64,000 nt of DNA from Haemophilus paracuniculus (GCF_002015115.1 NZ_MUYA01000013.1:1-64000), one strand, 5' to 3'; shown: positions 1-7,824, counted from the first letter of the stretch. Numbers and translations: made by a program. The notes: generated by a model from the sequence alone, not told the origin.

Positions 1-58
1 ATAAAATTAAAGCAAAACGCATAACAAGCGGTCAGGTTTCGCCGTTTTTTTGCCAAAT

Positions 59-658
59 TTATTTCACGCCCTCTGCTTTTAATTTTTGATAAGCATCACA
101 GGCTTTGGTTTCGCCATTTTTGCAGGCAATGCCAAAGAAGTATTTGGCTTTGGGCAAGTCTTTCACCAGAATGCCGCTATAAAGCGAGCCTAATCCAAAC
201 TGGGCTTTCGCTTCATTTTGTTTAGCGGCTTGGTGCCAATAACGCCACGTTTTCCAAATATCTTTCGGCACATTATCGCCAAGGTAGTAACGACTCCCTA
301 AACTATGTTGGGCGAAAGAGTGTCCCAACTTGGCGGCTTTTTCTAGCCAAAACACCGCTTGTTTGGCATCTTTTGGTACGCCTAGCCCCTCGTCATACAT
401 CACGCTCAGGGCAAATTGGGCTTCCGCTGAGTTTTGTTCGGCGGCTTTGCGATACCATTTTGCCGATTGTTCAAAACTTTGCTCAATGCCAAATCCCTCA
501 TCATAGCGGGCGGCGAGGTGCAGTTGAGCCTCCACATTGCCTTGCTCTGCATAATAAATCAGCCGATCGTTGGGCATATTGCGAAAATGCTCGCCACTTG
601 CCCACGCCATTTGCCCCAATATTAGTCATAACATCAGCCCGAATATGCTTATTTTCAT
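59..658 (-). pseudogene. Sel1-repeat secreted protein, nonsense codon in signal peptide
   Basis: The body of this gene encodes tandem Sel1-like (TPR-like) repeats with the usual A-x-x-x-L/Y-G-x-x-Y pattern, for example AQFALSVMYDEGLGVPKD and AQFGLGSLYSG. Such repeats mediate protein-protein contacts. The natural start is the ATG at 658, after AAGGAACATCAA. It opens a signal peptide, MKISIFGLML, then an in-frame TGA at 626-628, then LILGQMAWA and the mature part. Restoring one codon (for example TGG) would give a full signal peptide of about 20 residues and a protein of about 199 residues. As written, the remaining frame can start only at a TTG (617-619) or at the ATG of QMAWA, so the product would not be exported. 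It lies downstream of a related Sel1 gene but is separated from it by a hairpin terminator. The Sel1 assignment is firm; whether the gene is dead, misread or read through is open. Confidence 0.75.
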
Positions 659-674
659 TTGATGTTCCTTAATG

Positions 675-703
675 TAAAAAAACTGGCGGGTTTCGCCAGT
701 TTT
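675..703 (-). terminator. Rho-independent terminator between two Sel1 genes
   Basis: Perfect 10-bp inverted repeat AAAACTGGCG / CGCCAGTTTT with a five-base loop. On the minus strand it is followed by a run of T. It should end transcription of the Sel1 gene at 719-1540 before the broken copy downstream. Confidence 0.8.
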
Positions 704-718
704 GGTTGAATGTAATGC

Positions 719-1540
719 TTACAATGGTGCTTTTCGCAATGGGCGGTCAGCTTTCATATCCTCCACCCAATCACAGGCTTTTTTCTTTTTGTATTTCTCA
801 CAGATTTTTTCCATTAACTCTAAGCCTTCCCATTTTTTACCTTGTCCTCTTTTCTCAAAATCCATATGGGCTTTCAGTATGCCAGCATCAACACTATTAG
901 CAGAAACAAAAAAGTTACCGACATCATTCCACGCACTACTTACAAATTCATAGGCAAGTTGATCGTTTTGTGAATAACCAAACAATCCGAAGTAATAGAC
1001 TTGTGCCATACGGTAACGAGCATCGTTATGCCCCATATACCACCTCTGACCACCTTTATTAAAACCCGATAGATCCATATAAATGCTTATTGCTTTCCGT
1101 CCATCTTGTTTAACACCATAGCCTCCACGCCAATATATTTCCGCTATACGAAATTTATTCCCATCACGCTCAAACCACTCTATCGCTTTTACATAATTTG
1201 GGGTAAATAGCTGTTTACTTCCTAAACAGGTTCCAGAATAATATGCCTTAGCCAATTCCCCTGTTGCCCAAGAGCCAGCATAAGAAGTTACCTCATACGT
1301 TTTCTTCTCCCCAAAATACTCATATTCTGTCACAATGGGGACATTTCCTTGTTTTGTTAACTGTTCCAGCCAATATAACCCTTCTTTATAATTTCCATCG
1401 AGACAATATTGTTCTGCAACCTGATATTGAGCACCCGCATATTCAAGTTTTGCTTTTGCTAAAAGTGCTGGATCAACTTCGGCAAAAGCCGTTTGAGCGA
1501 AAAGCAAAGTGGTGAGTGTTGAAAGTAAATATTTTTTCAT
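719..1540 (-). CDS. Secreted Sel1/TPR-like repeat protein
   Basis: A protein of 273 residues with a clear signal peptide (MKKYLLSTLTTLLFAQTAFA, cleavage expected before EVDP). The mature part has divergent Sel1-like helices, such as AQYQVAEQYCLDGNYKEGLY and ARYRMAQVYYFGLFGYS, and a basic C-terminus. It is probably periplasmic or outer-membrane associated and may bind other proteins; no catalytic motif is visible. It begins four bases after the stop of the small gene at 1545-1904, so the two are co-transcribed. A related Sel1 gene follows beyond a terminator. Sel1 proteins are often lineage-specific and some act in host interaction, but nothing here shows that directly. Confidence 0.75.
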   Translation of the reverse strand: MKKYLLSTLTTLLFAQTAFAEVDPALLAKAKLEYAGAQYQVAEQYCLDGNYKEGLYWLEQLTKQGNVPIVTEYEYFGEKKTYEVTSYAGSWATGELAKAYYSGTCLGSKQLFTPNYVKAIEWFERDGNKFRIAEIYWRGGYGVKQDGRKAISIYMDLSGFNKGGQRWYMGHNDARYRMAQVYYFGLFGYSQNDQLAYEFVSSAWNDVGNFFVSANSVDAGILKAHMDFEKRGQGKKWEGLELMEKICEKYKKKKACDWVEDMKADRPLRKAPL

Positions 1541-1544
1541 TGGT

Positions 1545-1904
1545 TTATTCCTTATCAGTAATAATTGGTCTTACAAAGTAGTTAAGCGATTCTTCAAATT
1601 TCTCTCCACTACGCAAAAAATCGTCTATCACAAATTTGATTGAAACATCTCCAATCCTCACAAGTGCATCAGGTTTTTCTGCTGGTTTTAAATGTAAAAA
1701 CATCTCTTCTTCTATCAAGTAGATGTATTTATAGCCGTTCTCGTTTTCCCTAAAAACAATATCCATGAGCAACTGATAACGCCCTTTTCCTAAGTCTTTA
1801 CTAACTCGATATCCAGCTTTATCTAAAACTGATCGCCAAATATCAATGCCATCAAGGAAGTCAATGGTGGTTACAAATCGCACACGCCTTATTGAATTAG
1901 CCAT
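1545..1904 (-). CDS. Conserved-looking small cytosolic protein, function unknown
   Basis: Predicted 119 residues, starting MANSIRRVRFVTTIDFLDG. I chose the ATG at 1904 because GGAGAAAAT sits directly before it. The open frame continues upstream to 2096 but has no ribosome site there and runs through a promoter and terminator. No signal peptide or membrane segment is visible. The protein is mixed alpha/beta with many acidic and aromatic residues, and I do not recognise a family. It is the first gene of an operon with a secreted Sel1 protein. A promoter with a 10-base homopolymer in its spacer lies about 40 bases upstream, which may make expression variable. Confidence 0.6.
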   Translation of the reverse strand: MANSIRRVRFVTTIDFLDGIDIWRSVLDKAGYRVSKDLGKGRYQLLMDIVFRENENGYKYIYLIEEEMFLHLKPAEKPDALVRIGDVSIKFVIDDFLRSGEKFEESLNYFVRPIITDKE

Positions 1905-1944
1905 ATTTTCTCCAAAAATCAAAAAATAAATCGAACATTTTTTA

Positions 1945-1971
1945 ATTATATATTGTTTTTTTTTTGCACAA
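1945..1971 (-). promoter_or_regulatory. Putative promoter with A10 tract in the spacer
   Basis: On the minus strand, TTGTGC (-35) and TATAAT (-10) are separated by 15 bases, ten of which are a single A run (T at 1956-1965). The spacer is two bases short of the optimum. Loss or gain of A residues by slippage would change promoter strength for the small-protein/Sel1 operon starting at 1904. Confidence 0.5.
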
Positions 1972-2032
1972 CCATTTATGCTAGGGCAAGGGTGGGGGCG
2001 GTAAGCGGTGGGTTTAGGGGGATTTTTTGCAA

Positions 2033-2062
2033 GAAAAACCCCAAGCTTTTTTGAGGTTGGGG
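2033..2062 (-). terminator. Terminator after glycerate kinase gene
   Basis: On the minus strand CCCCAA, a short loop, TTGGGG and then TTTTTCTTG form a stem with a T tail, about 45 bases after the stop of the kinase gene. An inverted pair of uptake-sequence cores (AGCGGTGA / TCACCGCT) lies between them at about 2091-2100. Confidence 0.6.
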
Positions 2063-2108
2063 TGGGGTAAATTGAGGAAAAAAGCGGTGATCTCACCGCT
2101 TGTATGGG

Positions 2109-3242
2109 CTAGATTTTCAATTTGATCAACCTCGCCACATTTTCGGCGGTGGAAATCAAATTTTGTTTGCCTTGTTTTAAGGTGTCTTCAAGGTTGTTAA
2201 GTTGGCAAATGATGGGAAAAACCGCATCAATGCCGTGTTGATAGACCACGGAATAATCCTCTCGCAGGCAGCCGACAATCGCAATCACGGGTTTGCCGAA
2301 TTGTTTGGCGGTTTTCGCTACGCCGATCGGGGTTTTGCCTGCGATGGATTGAGCGTCCATTCGCCCCTCGCCTGTGATTACTAAATCCGCGTCCTTAATC
2401 TGCTCGGCTAATTGGGTGGCTTCAATGATAATTTGCACCCCTGCTTTGAGTTGTACATTTGGCAAGAGTAGCAAGCCACCACCCATTCCGCCAGCCGCCC
2501 CAGCCCCTGCGTGATCGGCAATTTCTACGCCAAGTTGCTGTGCCGCCACCTTGGCAAAATGTGCCAATGCCTGATCGAGCTGTTGCACCATTTCGGGGGT
2601 TGCCCCTTTTTGCGGCCCGAACACCGCCGCCGCTCCACGCTCGCCACAAAGAGGATTATTCACATCGCACGCTACTTCAAACTGCACTTTTGCCAAACGC
2701 GGATCTAAGTTCTCTAATGAGATCGCTGCGATCTCCGCCAACCGCTCGCCACCGAAGCCGATTTCTTGCTGTTGCGAGTTGCGAAACGACACGCCCAACG
2801 CCTGCAACATTCCCACGCCACCGTCATTGGTGGCACTACCGCCAATGCCGAGCAGAATTTTGCTCACGCCCAAATCGAGGGCCTTTTTGATCAGCTCGCC
2901 CGTGCCGTAGCTGGTGGTTTTGAGCGGATTTCGTTGCGAAAACGGCACTAAATGCAAGCCCGAAGCCGCCGCCATTTCGATGAAAGCGGTCTGTTTATCG
3001 CCAGAAATCCCCAAAAATGCCTGCGTTTTGTCGCCGAGTGGGGCGGTAACTTCCACTTCAACTAGCAAGCCAGCGGTCGCATCAATCAAGGATTGCACCG
3101 AGCCTTCGCCGCCGTCCGCCATTGGTACTTTTTGATAAATTTCATCGGGAAATACCCGCTTGAAGCCCGTTTCAATCGCCTCCGCCACTTCAAGGGCGGT
3201 CAAGCTCTCTTTGAATGAATCGGGTGCAATCACAATCTTCAT
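2109..3242 (-). CDS. garK: Glycerate kinase
   Basis: GarK/GlxK-family glycerate kinase of 377 residues, close to the usual 380. It phosphorylates D-glycerate with ATP in the cytosol and feeds glycolysis. Family marks are the N-terminal KIVIAPDSFKESLTA, the MADGGEG motif near residue 42, the glycine-rich GIGGSATNDGG and the later TGEGRMDAQS. The start ATG at 3242 lies 9 bases after the stop of the permease gene, so the two form one operon. Together they read as uptake and activation of glycerate or a related sugar acid. A CRP site upstream of the permease suggests catabolite control. garK and glxK cannot be separated from sequence alone. Confidence 0.9.
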   Translation of the reverse strand: MKIVIAPDSFKESLTALEVAEAIETGFKRVFPDEIYQKVPMADGGEGSVQSLIDATAGLLVEVEVTAPLGDKTQAFLGISGDKQTAFIEMAAASGLHLVPFSQRNPLKTTSYGTGELIKKALDLGVSKILLGIGGSATNDGGVGMLQALGVSFRNSQQQEIGFGGERLAEIAAISLENLDPRLAKVQFEVACDVNNPLCGERGAAAVFGPQKGATPEMVQQLDQALAHFAKVAAQQLGVEIADHAGAGAAGGMGGGLLLLPNVQLKAGVQIIIEATQLAEQIKDADLVITGEGRMDAQSIAGKTPIGVAKTAKQFGKPVIAIVGCLREDYSVVYQHGIDAVFPIICQLNNLEDTLKQGKQNLISTAENVARLIKLKI

Positions 3243-3251
3243 TTTGCCCTC

Positions 3252-4514
3252 CTAGAACAATTTGAATACGCCAAAAATCAAGGTGGAAACAATGGTCATC
3301 ACTAAGCCGACCGCCGTTTCATAGGGGATCAACTTCAACCGTTCTTTGATGTCCATATTTACGCAACCGCCCGTGGCGTGGAAGAATGAACCGTGCGGCA
3401 TATGGTCGCCTACCGTTGCCCCTGCGTGGATCATCGCCGCCCCTGCCAACGCCGACACGCCCAATTCGGTTAAGGTCGCACTAAATACATTCGAGGCGAC
3501 CACCGTCCCTGCGGTGGTGGACGCGGTGGCGAACGACATCAAAACCCCCGAAATCGGGGCTAATAAGTAAGAGGGCAAGCCCGAGGCGGTCAGGCTTTCA
3601 ATCAGCACATCTTTCAAGCCCGAATTGCCGATAATCCCTGCCAACGCCCCCGTGCCGAGCAACATAATTGCGACTGGCGACATTTTAAGCAAGCCCGAAG
3701 TGGCAAAGCGGTTAATCTGCAAAATTTTGCCCATCGCCAACTCCCCGACCAAGCCCCCGAGCGGTAACGCAATTAGCGGATCGATTTTGATCCCTGCAAT
3801 CGGTCGCAAGGCAAGTAGCAAAATCGCAAATAACGGGGCAGAAAGTGCCGCCCAGCAAGCGGGTAGATTTTCATTATTTTTTGCAAAAACCTCGCCCTCT
3901 TGCACTTGCGAGCCTTTGTGGATCAAGCGTTTTGCCAGAAAATATGTAAAGACCAAACCGAACAGGGCAGGAATAATGCCTGCCGCCATTACCGACGTGA
4001 GCGGAAGTTGGAAAGCGTCCGAAGCCGCAATCGCATTCGGGTTCGGCGAGATCAAATTGCCAGCCTTTCCGCCCCCCACCATCGCCAACAAAATGGCAGG
4101 TTTGGACAATCCCCCTCGCTTCGCCAACGCAAGGGCAATCGGCGACACGGTAATCACCGCCACATCAATAAACACGCCGACCGCCGTCAAAATGAGCGTA
4201 GAAAGCACCAACGCCAACAAGGCACGGGTTTCGCCGAGTTTCTTGACAATCGTCTCGGCAATCGTATTCGCCGCCCCCGATTCAATCAGTACCCCAGCCA
4301 ACACCCCAGCGGCTAAAATTCGCATTACGGCGGTGGTAATCCCTTGTGCGCCACCAATCATCAAACTAACCGTTTGCGACAGATCCGCCCCTCCAATCAA
4401 ACCACCACTCAACGCCCCAATCAACATTCCATACGCTGGCGGCACTTTCTTCAAAATCAGCCCAATCGCCACCGACAAAGCGACCACTGCACCCAATGCG
4501 GAAACCGTTACCAT
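3252..4514 (-). CDS. GntP-family sugar-acid:H+ symporter (probable glycerate importer)
   Basis: Very hydrophobic 420-residue protein with about 12 membrane segments and typical GntP-family glycine/alanine-rich helices, such as GVLAGVLIESGAANTIAETI. It carries the loop motifs GGGKAGNLISPNPNAIA and the late HAGATVGDHMPHGSFFHATG. The family imports gluconate, glycerate or similar carboxylates with protons across the inner membrane. Substrate is inferred from the kinase gene 9 bases downstream: glycerate is most likely. It is the first gene of the operon, and a near-perfect CRP site lies about 60 bases before its start. Confidence 0.88.
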   Translation of the reverse strand: MVTVSALGAVVALSVAIGLILKKVPPAYGMLIGALSGGLIGGADLSQTVSLMIGGAQGITTAVMRILAAGVLAGVLIESGAANTIAETIVKKLGETRALLALVLSTLILTAVGVFIDVAVITVSPIALALAKRGGLSKPAILLAMVGGGKAGNLISPNPNAIAASDAFQLPLTSVMAAGIIPALFGLVFTYFLAKRLIHKGSQVQEGEVFAKNNENLPACWAALSAPLFAILLLALRPIAGIKIDPLIALPLGGLVGELAMGKILQINRFATSGLLKMSPVAIMLLGTGALAGIIGNSGLKDVLIESLTASGLPSYLLAPISGVLMSFATASTTAGTVVASNVFSATLTELGVSALAGAAMIHAGATVGDHMPHGSFFHATGGCVNMDIKERLKLIPYETAVGLVMTIVSTLIFGVFKLF

Positions 4515-4574
4515 TTTGTTTTCCTCTTAAACCTAAAATTGGCGAACATTATCGGCTTTTTTGATTTTCAAAAG

Positions 4575-4590
4575 CGTGATGAATATCACA
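4575..4590 (-). promoter_or_regulatory. CRP site upstream of glycerate operon
   Basis: On the minus strand TGTGATATTCATCACG matches TGTGA-N6-TCACA at 9 of 10 key positions. It sits between the LysR gene and the GntP permease gene, as expected for cAMP-CRP activation of a carbon-source operon. Confidence 0.7.
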
Positions 4591-4623
4591 ATTTGCGAAA
4601 ATTTCTCAAAATCTGACCGCTTA

Positions 4624-5514
4624 CTACCACCCTTTTTCGGCAAATTGTTCCACGAGGAAATCCAAAAAAGTTCTAACCATTAACGGCAATTTATGGCGTG
4701 AGGGGTAGAGGGCGTAGAGGGTGTATTCGGGGAGATCCCAGTCGGTGAGGACGGCTTGCAAGCGTCCGCTTTCGAGGTGGGGATTGACCATATAACGGGG
4801 CAACATTGCGATGCCGCCACTGGCGAGGGCGATATTACAGAGGGCGAGGGCGTCGTTGGCGGTAAAGGCGTTGTCGAGTTCAACCGTCTGCTGTTGCTCG
4901 CCTTGGCGGAAGTACCATTCGGTGCGGTTTACGTTGGCGTGTGCCAAACAGCGGTGCGAGCGAAGTTCGTCCAATGTGGTGGGAATGCCGTGTTGGGCGA
5001 GGTAGTCGGGGGTAGCGACCAGTAGGGATCGGCAACGAGACAATTTTCGAGCCACGAGGGACGGATCAGGATTGTTGGTAATGCGGATCGCCAAATCTAT
5101 TCTATTTTCGATCAGGTTGATCGCTTGATCGCCCAAATTAAGGTGGATTTTGAGTTTGGGGTGAAGTTGCTGAAATTCATTGATCGCCTCGCTCAAAATG
5201 TTCGCCCCGAACGAAATGCTCGAAGCCAGCCGCAGCACGCCAACCAACTCGCCCGATTGTGCCGACACTTCCTGCTCAACTTCCTGCACCAAATCGGTAA
5301 TTTGTTGGCAATATCGTACCGCTTGTTCGCCCGCTTCGGTAATTTTCACCACCCGCGTGGTGCGTTGGAACAGCCGAGCATTGAGCCACTCTTCCATTTG
5401 GTCGATATGGCGAGAAACCATCGCCCGCGACATATCCAATTTATCGGCGGTCGCCGTGTAGCTGCCCAGTTCCGCCAGCGTTAAAAAGACGTTAATTGAG
5501 GTGAGTTTATCCAT
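4624..5514 (-). CDS. LysR-family transcriptional regulator
   Basis: 296 residues. The N-terminal winged helix-turn-helix (about residues 1-60: LTSINVFLTLAELGSYTATA, then ISRAMV-like recognition region DMSRAMVSRHIDQMEEWL) is of the LysR class. A periplasmic-binding-protein-like effector domain follows (about 90-290). It is close to the CrgA/YafC/DmlR branch, which often has the LNARLFQRTTR motif seen here. It is divergent from the MBL-fold gene at 5630 and also directly upstream of the glycerate operon, so either could be its target. Divergence and a shared mirrored promoter region favour the 5630 gene and autoregulation. Confidence 0.88.
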   Translation of the reverse strand: MDKLTSINVFLTLAELGSYTATADKLDMSRAMVSRHIDQMEEWLNARLFQRTTRVVKITEAGEQAVRYCQQITDLVQEVEQEVSAQSGELVGVLRLASSISFGANILSEAINEFQQLHPKLKIHLNLGDQAINLIENRIDLAIRITNNPDPSLVARKLSRCRSLLVATPDYLAQHGIPTTLDELRSHRCLAHANVNRTEWYFRQGEQQQTVELDNAFTANDALALCNIALASGGIAMLPRYMVNPHLESGRLQAVLTDWDLPEYTLYALYPSRHKLPLMVRTFLDFLVEQFAEKGW

Positions 5515-5541
5515 TTATTATTTCCTTTTATGCAACAGTCT

Positions 5542-5590
5542 TGTGCATTATAGCCTATTTATTCGGGGAATTGTTGCGTTATAATGCACA
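5542..5590. promoter_or_regulatory. Mirrored divergent promoters with an 11-bp inverted repeat
   Basis: TGTGCATTATA (5542-5552) and TATAATGCACA (5580-5590) are perfect inverted copies separated by 27 bases. Each contains a consensus -10 (TATAAT), one facing the LysR gene and one facing the MBL-fold gene. The two promoters share the interval as their -35 space. Confidence 0.55.
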
Positions 5591-5629
5591 CCATCAAAAC
5601 AAACATTCAACCAACAAAAGGAACTCAAA

Positions 5630-6484
5630 ATGAAATTCAAAGCAACCTTATTAAGCCTCGCCCTCGCCACCTCAGCAATGGCAAATGCGGAATTAAACCT
5701 CAAAGTTTTCCAAGCCGAGCCGCAAGGTTTTAGCGTTAGCTCAACCCTCGTTACGGGCGACAAAGAAGCAATGGTGATCGACACGGGCTTTACCAAAGCG
5801 GACGCATTACGCATCGTAGCGAACGTGTTAGACAGCAACAAAGAATTAACCACCATTTTGATTAGCAACGCCGATCCTGATTACTACTTCGGGGCGGAAA
5901 CCCTCAAACAGTTCTTCCCAAATGCGAAAGTGGTTTCAACCCAAGCGGTGGTGGACGAAATCAAGGCGAAATTAGCGAATAAATTAGAAGTGTGGGTGCC
6001 GCAAATGGGGGCGAACGCACCGAAAACCCCGATCATTCCAGAGGTGTTGAAAGATAATACTCTCACAGTGGACGGCGAAAAAGTGGAAATTCGCGGCACG
6101 CAAGGCACCCTCGCCAACCGTCCTTATGTGTGGATTCCGTCCCTCAAAACCATCACGGGCAACGTGAGCGTTTACAACAATATGCACGTTTGGACCGCCG
6201 ACAGCCAAACCAAAGCCGAGCGTGAGGCGTGGATCGCCCAGTTAGACGAAATGAAAGCCTTGAAACCAACCAAAGTGATCGCAGGGCATTCTTCCGACAC
6301 TAGCACCGATCCGAAAAGTATCGAATTTACCCAAACTTACCTGAAAAAGTTTGAAAAAGCCCTCGAACAAGGCAAAAACAGCGACCAAGTAATTGCCACA
6401 ATGGACAAAGCCTATCCAAACCTCGCCGACAAAGGCAACTTAGAATTAAGTGCCAAAGTGAATAAGGGCGAGATGAAGTGGTAA
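5630..6484 (+). CDS. Secreted metallo-beta-lactamase-fold protein with degenerate metal site
   Basis: 284 residues with signal peptide MKFKATLLSLALATSAMANA. The MBL-fold layout is intact: an early VTGDKEAMVIDTGF strand/turn, a first metal motif position, and a late VIAGHSS. The first motif, normally T-H-x-H-x-D-H, reads ISNADPDYYFG. The second and third ligands are changed and only one aspartate survives, so canonical binuclear zinc chemistry is unlikely. It may be a non-catalytic or altered-metal relative. Good ribosome site (AAGGAACTCAAA) before the ATG at 5630. It is divergent from a LysR regulator and followed by an intergenic repeat element, with no obvious operon partner. Confidence 0.75.
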   Translation: MKFKATLLSLALATSAMANAELNLKVFQAEPQGFSVSSTLVTGDKEAMVIDTGFTKADALRIVANVLDSNKELTTILISNADPDYYFGAETLKQFFPNAKVVSTQAVVDEIKAKLANKLEVWVPQMGANAPKTPIIPEVLKDNTLTVDGEKVEIRGTQGTLANRPYVWIPSLKTITGNVSVYNNMHVWTADSQTKAEREAWIAQLDEMKALKPTKVIAGHSSDTSTDPKSIEFTQTYLKKFEKALEQGKNSDQVIATMDKAYPNLADKGNLELSAKVNKGEMKW

Positions 6485-6518
6485 TTTGACTACTTAATAA
6501 TCTTCGTTCACAGTCAAA

Positions 6519-6696
6519 AAGCTCTCGCCCATTTATGGGAGAGAGACAGCGAAAAAATTGCGTCAGGCAATTTTTCGCAGAGAGAGGGAAACCGCAAGCG
6601 GTCAGATTTCCGCAAATTTTTCCCTCTCCTTGATTTTTCTTCTCAACGAAGAAAAATCTGTCCCTCTCCCACAAGTGGGCGAGGGCTTAATTATCA
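6519..6696. repeat. Intergenic hairpin-rich repeat, family A copy 1
   Basis: About 180 bases built from two inverted modules. One has the shell CCCATTTATGGGAGAGAGAC followed by a hairpin (GCGAAAAAATTGC gtca GGCAATTTTTCGC) and AGAGAGAGGG. The other has TCCCTCTCC, a hairpin (GATTTTTCTTC / GAAGAAAAATC) and CCCTCTCCCACAAGTGGGCG. The same shells recur at 32327-32497 and, more loosely, at 49481-49568. No gene is supported inside it. Confidence 0.65.
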
Positions 6697-6714
6697 CAGC
6701 AGAGAAAATAAAAA

Positions 6715-7294
6715 ATGGAAAAAATCCTTTATCTTTTCGATCCCCTTTGTGGCTGGTACTATGGGGCGAGCCAAGAGGTGCAACGTTTGGCGGAAACTGC
6801 CGAAGTTGAGCTTGTGCCAACGGGGTTATTTTCCCCATTCTGGGCGGAAAATGGACACTCAATTTGCCGAATATGCGTGGGCGAATGATCAGCGGATCGC
6901 CCAACTCACGGGGCAGATTTTCAGCGAAAGCTACCGCCAAAATATCCTCAACCAAGCGACCGATTTTGATTCGTTCAATCTGGTGGTCGCCCTCACGGCA
7001 GTGCGAGAAGTTGCCCCAGAGCGAGAATTAGCAATGCTTTCTGCTTTCCAAATCGCTCGCTATGTGGACGGCAAAGACAACACCAACCTAGACGTTCTCG
7101 CTGAGATTTTGACGGCAAACGGCTTACCGCAAGCGGTGGGATTATTGCAAAATTCGACAATCCGCCAACAAGCGGAACAGCGAATCGCCGAAGGACAAGC
7201 CCTCGCCCAACGCCTGCACATTCAAGGCGTGCCGAATTTTGTGCAACGGACTAAGAAAGGGTATCAACATATCAAATCGGATCATTCACATTAA
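6715..7294 (+). pseudogene. DsbA-family (thioredoxin-fold) protein, frameshifted
   Basis: The ATG at 6715 opens MEKILYLFDPLCGWYYGASQ, the N-terminus of a cytosolic DsbA/FrnE-like protein. This frame hits a stop at about 6885. The rest of the protein continues in another frame from about SGRKMDTQFAEYAWANDQR to the stop at 7294. The change of frame falls in TTTTCCCC (about 6832-6839): one C fewer would restore LFSHSGRKMDTQF and a protein of about 192 residues. The active site, normally C-x-x-C in this family (DPLCGWCYG), reads C-G-W-Y, so the second cysteine is also missing. Two independent lesions suggest real decay and not only a sequencing error. Confidence 0.75.
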
Positions 7295-7328
7295 ACCCAA
7301 AAGAGGTACAACTCGCCCAAATTTTTAC

Positions 7329-7359
7329 TTGACTTGAACCCAAGGTGAGGGTTTATCCT
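7329..7359 (+). promoter_or_regulatory. MerR-type promoter of the DUF305 gene
   Basis: TTGACT (7329-7334), a 19-base spacer, then TATCCT (7354-7359). The over-long 19-base spacer is the hallmark of promoters that MerR-family activators untwist. The spacer carries the dyad AACCC / GGGTT around AAGGTGA. Its core ACCCAAGGT also occurs in the promoter at 8022-8052. Confidence 0.75.
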
Positions 7360-7398
7360 AACGCTCGCATTGATTCACACACATTTGAGGAAACACTT

Positions 7399-7782
7399 AT
7401 GAAATGCACAAAAACCCTTGTTTTGGCGTTGTCTGTTGCGGTTAGCTCACTTGCTTACGCCAATCAGAGCAATAACGCTGAACATAATATGAACGGAATG
7501 TCGCACAATATGGCGGCGATGTCTGCCGAAGAGGCGGATTTCACCCGTGAATATCTGCAATCAATGAACGAATTGCACCAAATGATGATGGACGGCGTGA
7601 AAGACAACGACCCCGACCGAGCCTTTGCTCGCTCGATGATTCCGCACCATTTAGGGGCGATTAAAATGGCGGAAATTCAGCTTAAATATGGCAAAGATCC
7701 TGAAATGCGGAAATTGGCGGAAGCGATCATCAAAGCCCAAGATCCTGAAATTAAACAAATGGAAAAATGGTTGAAAAAATAA
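7399..7782 (+). CDS. Periplasmic DUF305 protein, probable metal (copper) binding
   Basis: 127 residues from the ATG at 7399, which follows a GAGGAAACACTT ribosome site. Signal peptide MKCTKTLVLALSVAVSSLAYA. The mature protein has a His/Met-rich head (HNMNGMSHNMAAM) and a DUF305 ferritin-like helical domain with the family motif SMIPHHLGAIKMAE. Cyanobacterial CopM, a periplasmic copper-binding protein, belongs to this family. A MerR-type promoter lies about 40 bases upstream and a MerR regulator is encoded at 8070, so metal induction is a sound inference. The metal itself is not proven by sequence. A terminator follows. Confidence 0.8.
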   Translation: MKCTKTLVLALSVAVSSLAYANQSNNAEHNMNGMSHNMAAMSAEEADFTREYLQSMNELHQMMMDGVKDNDPDRAFARSMIPHHLGAIKMAEIQLKYGKDPEMRKLAEAIIKAQDPEIKQMEKWLKK

Positions 7783-7797
7783 TTTTTCTCTCAAAAA

Positions 7798-7824
7798 AGG
7801 CACTCAACCGAGTGCCTGTTTTAT
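7798..7824. terminator. Bidirectional terminator between DUF305 and metallothionein-like genes
   Basis: AGGCACTC aacc GAGTGCCT with an A-rich run before and a T-rich run after, so it can serve both convergent genes. Confidence 0.8.

Noticed and set aside
1905..2096. Upstream extension of the small gene's open frame (about 64 residues)
   Set aside because: It runs through a terminator, a promoter and an A10 tract, has no ribosome site and has no coding character.
2422..3135. Arg-, Gly- and Pro-rich open frames opposite the glycerate kinase gene
   Set aside because: Shadow frames of a GC-skewed coding region; the kinase frame is fully supported by motifs.
6558..6955. Open frames on both strands over the repeat at 6519-6696
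   Set aside because: They translate palindromic repeat sequence and uptake signals; the real frame begins at the ATG at 6715.
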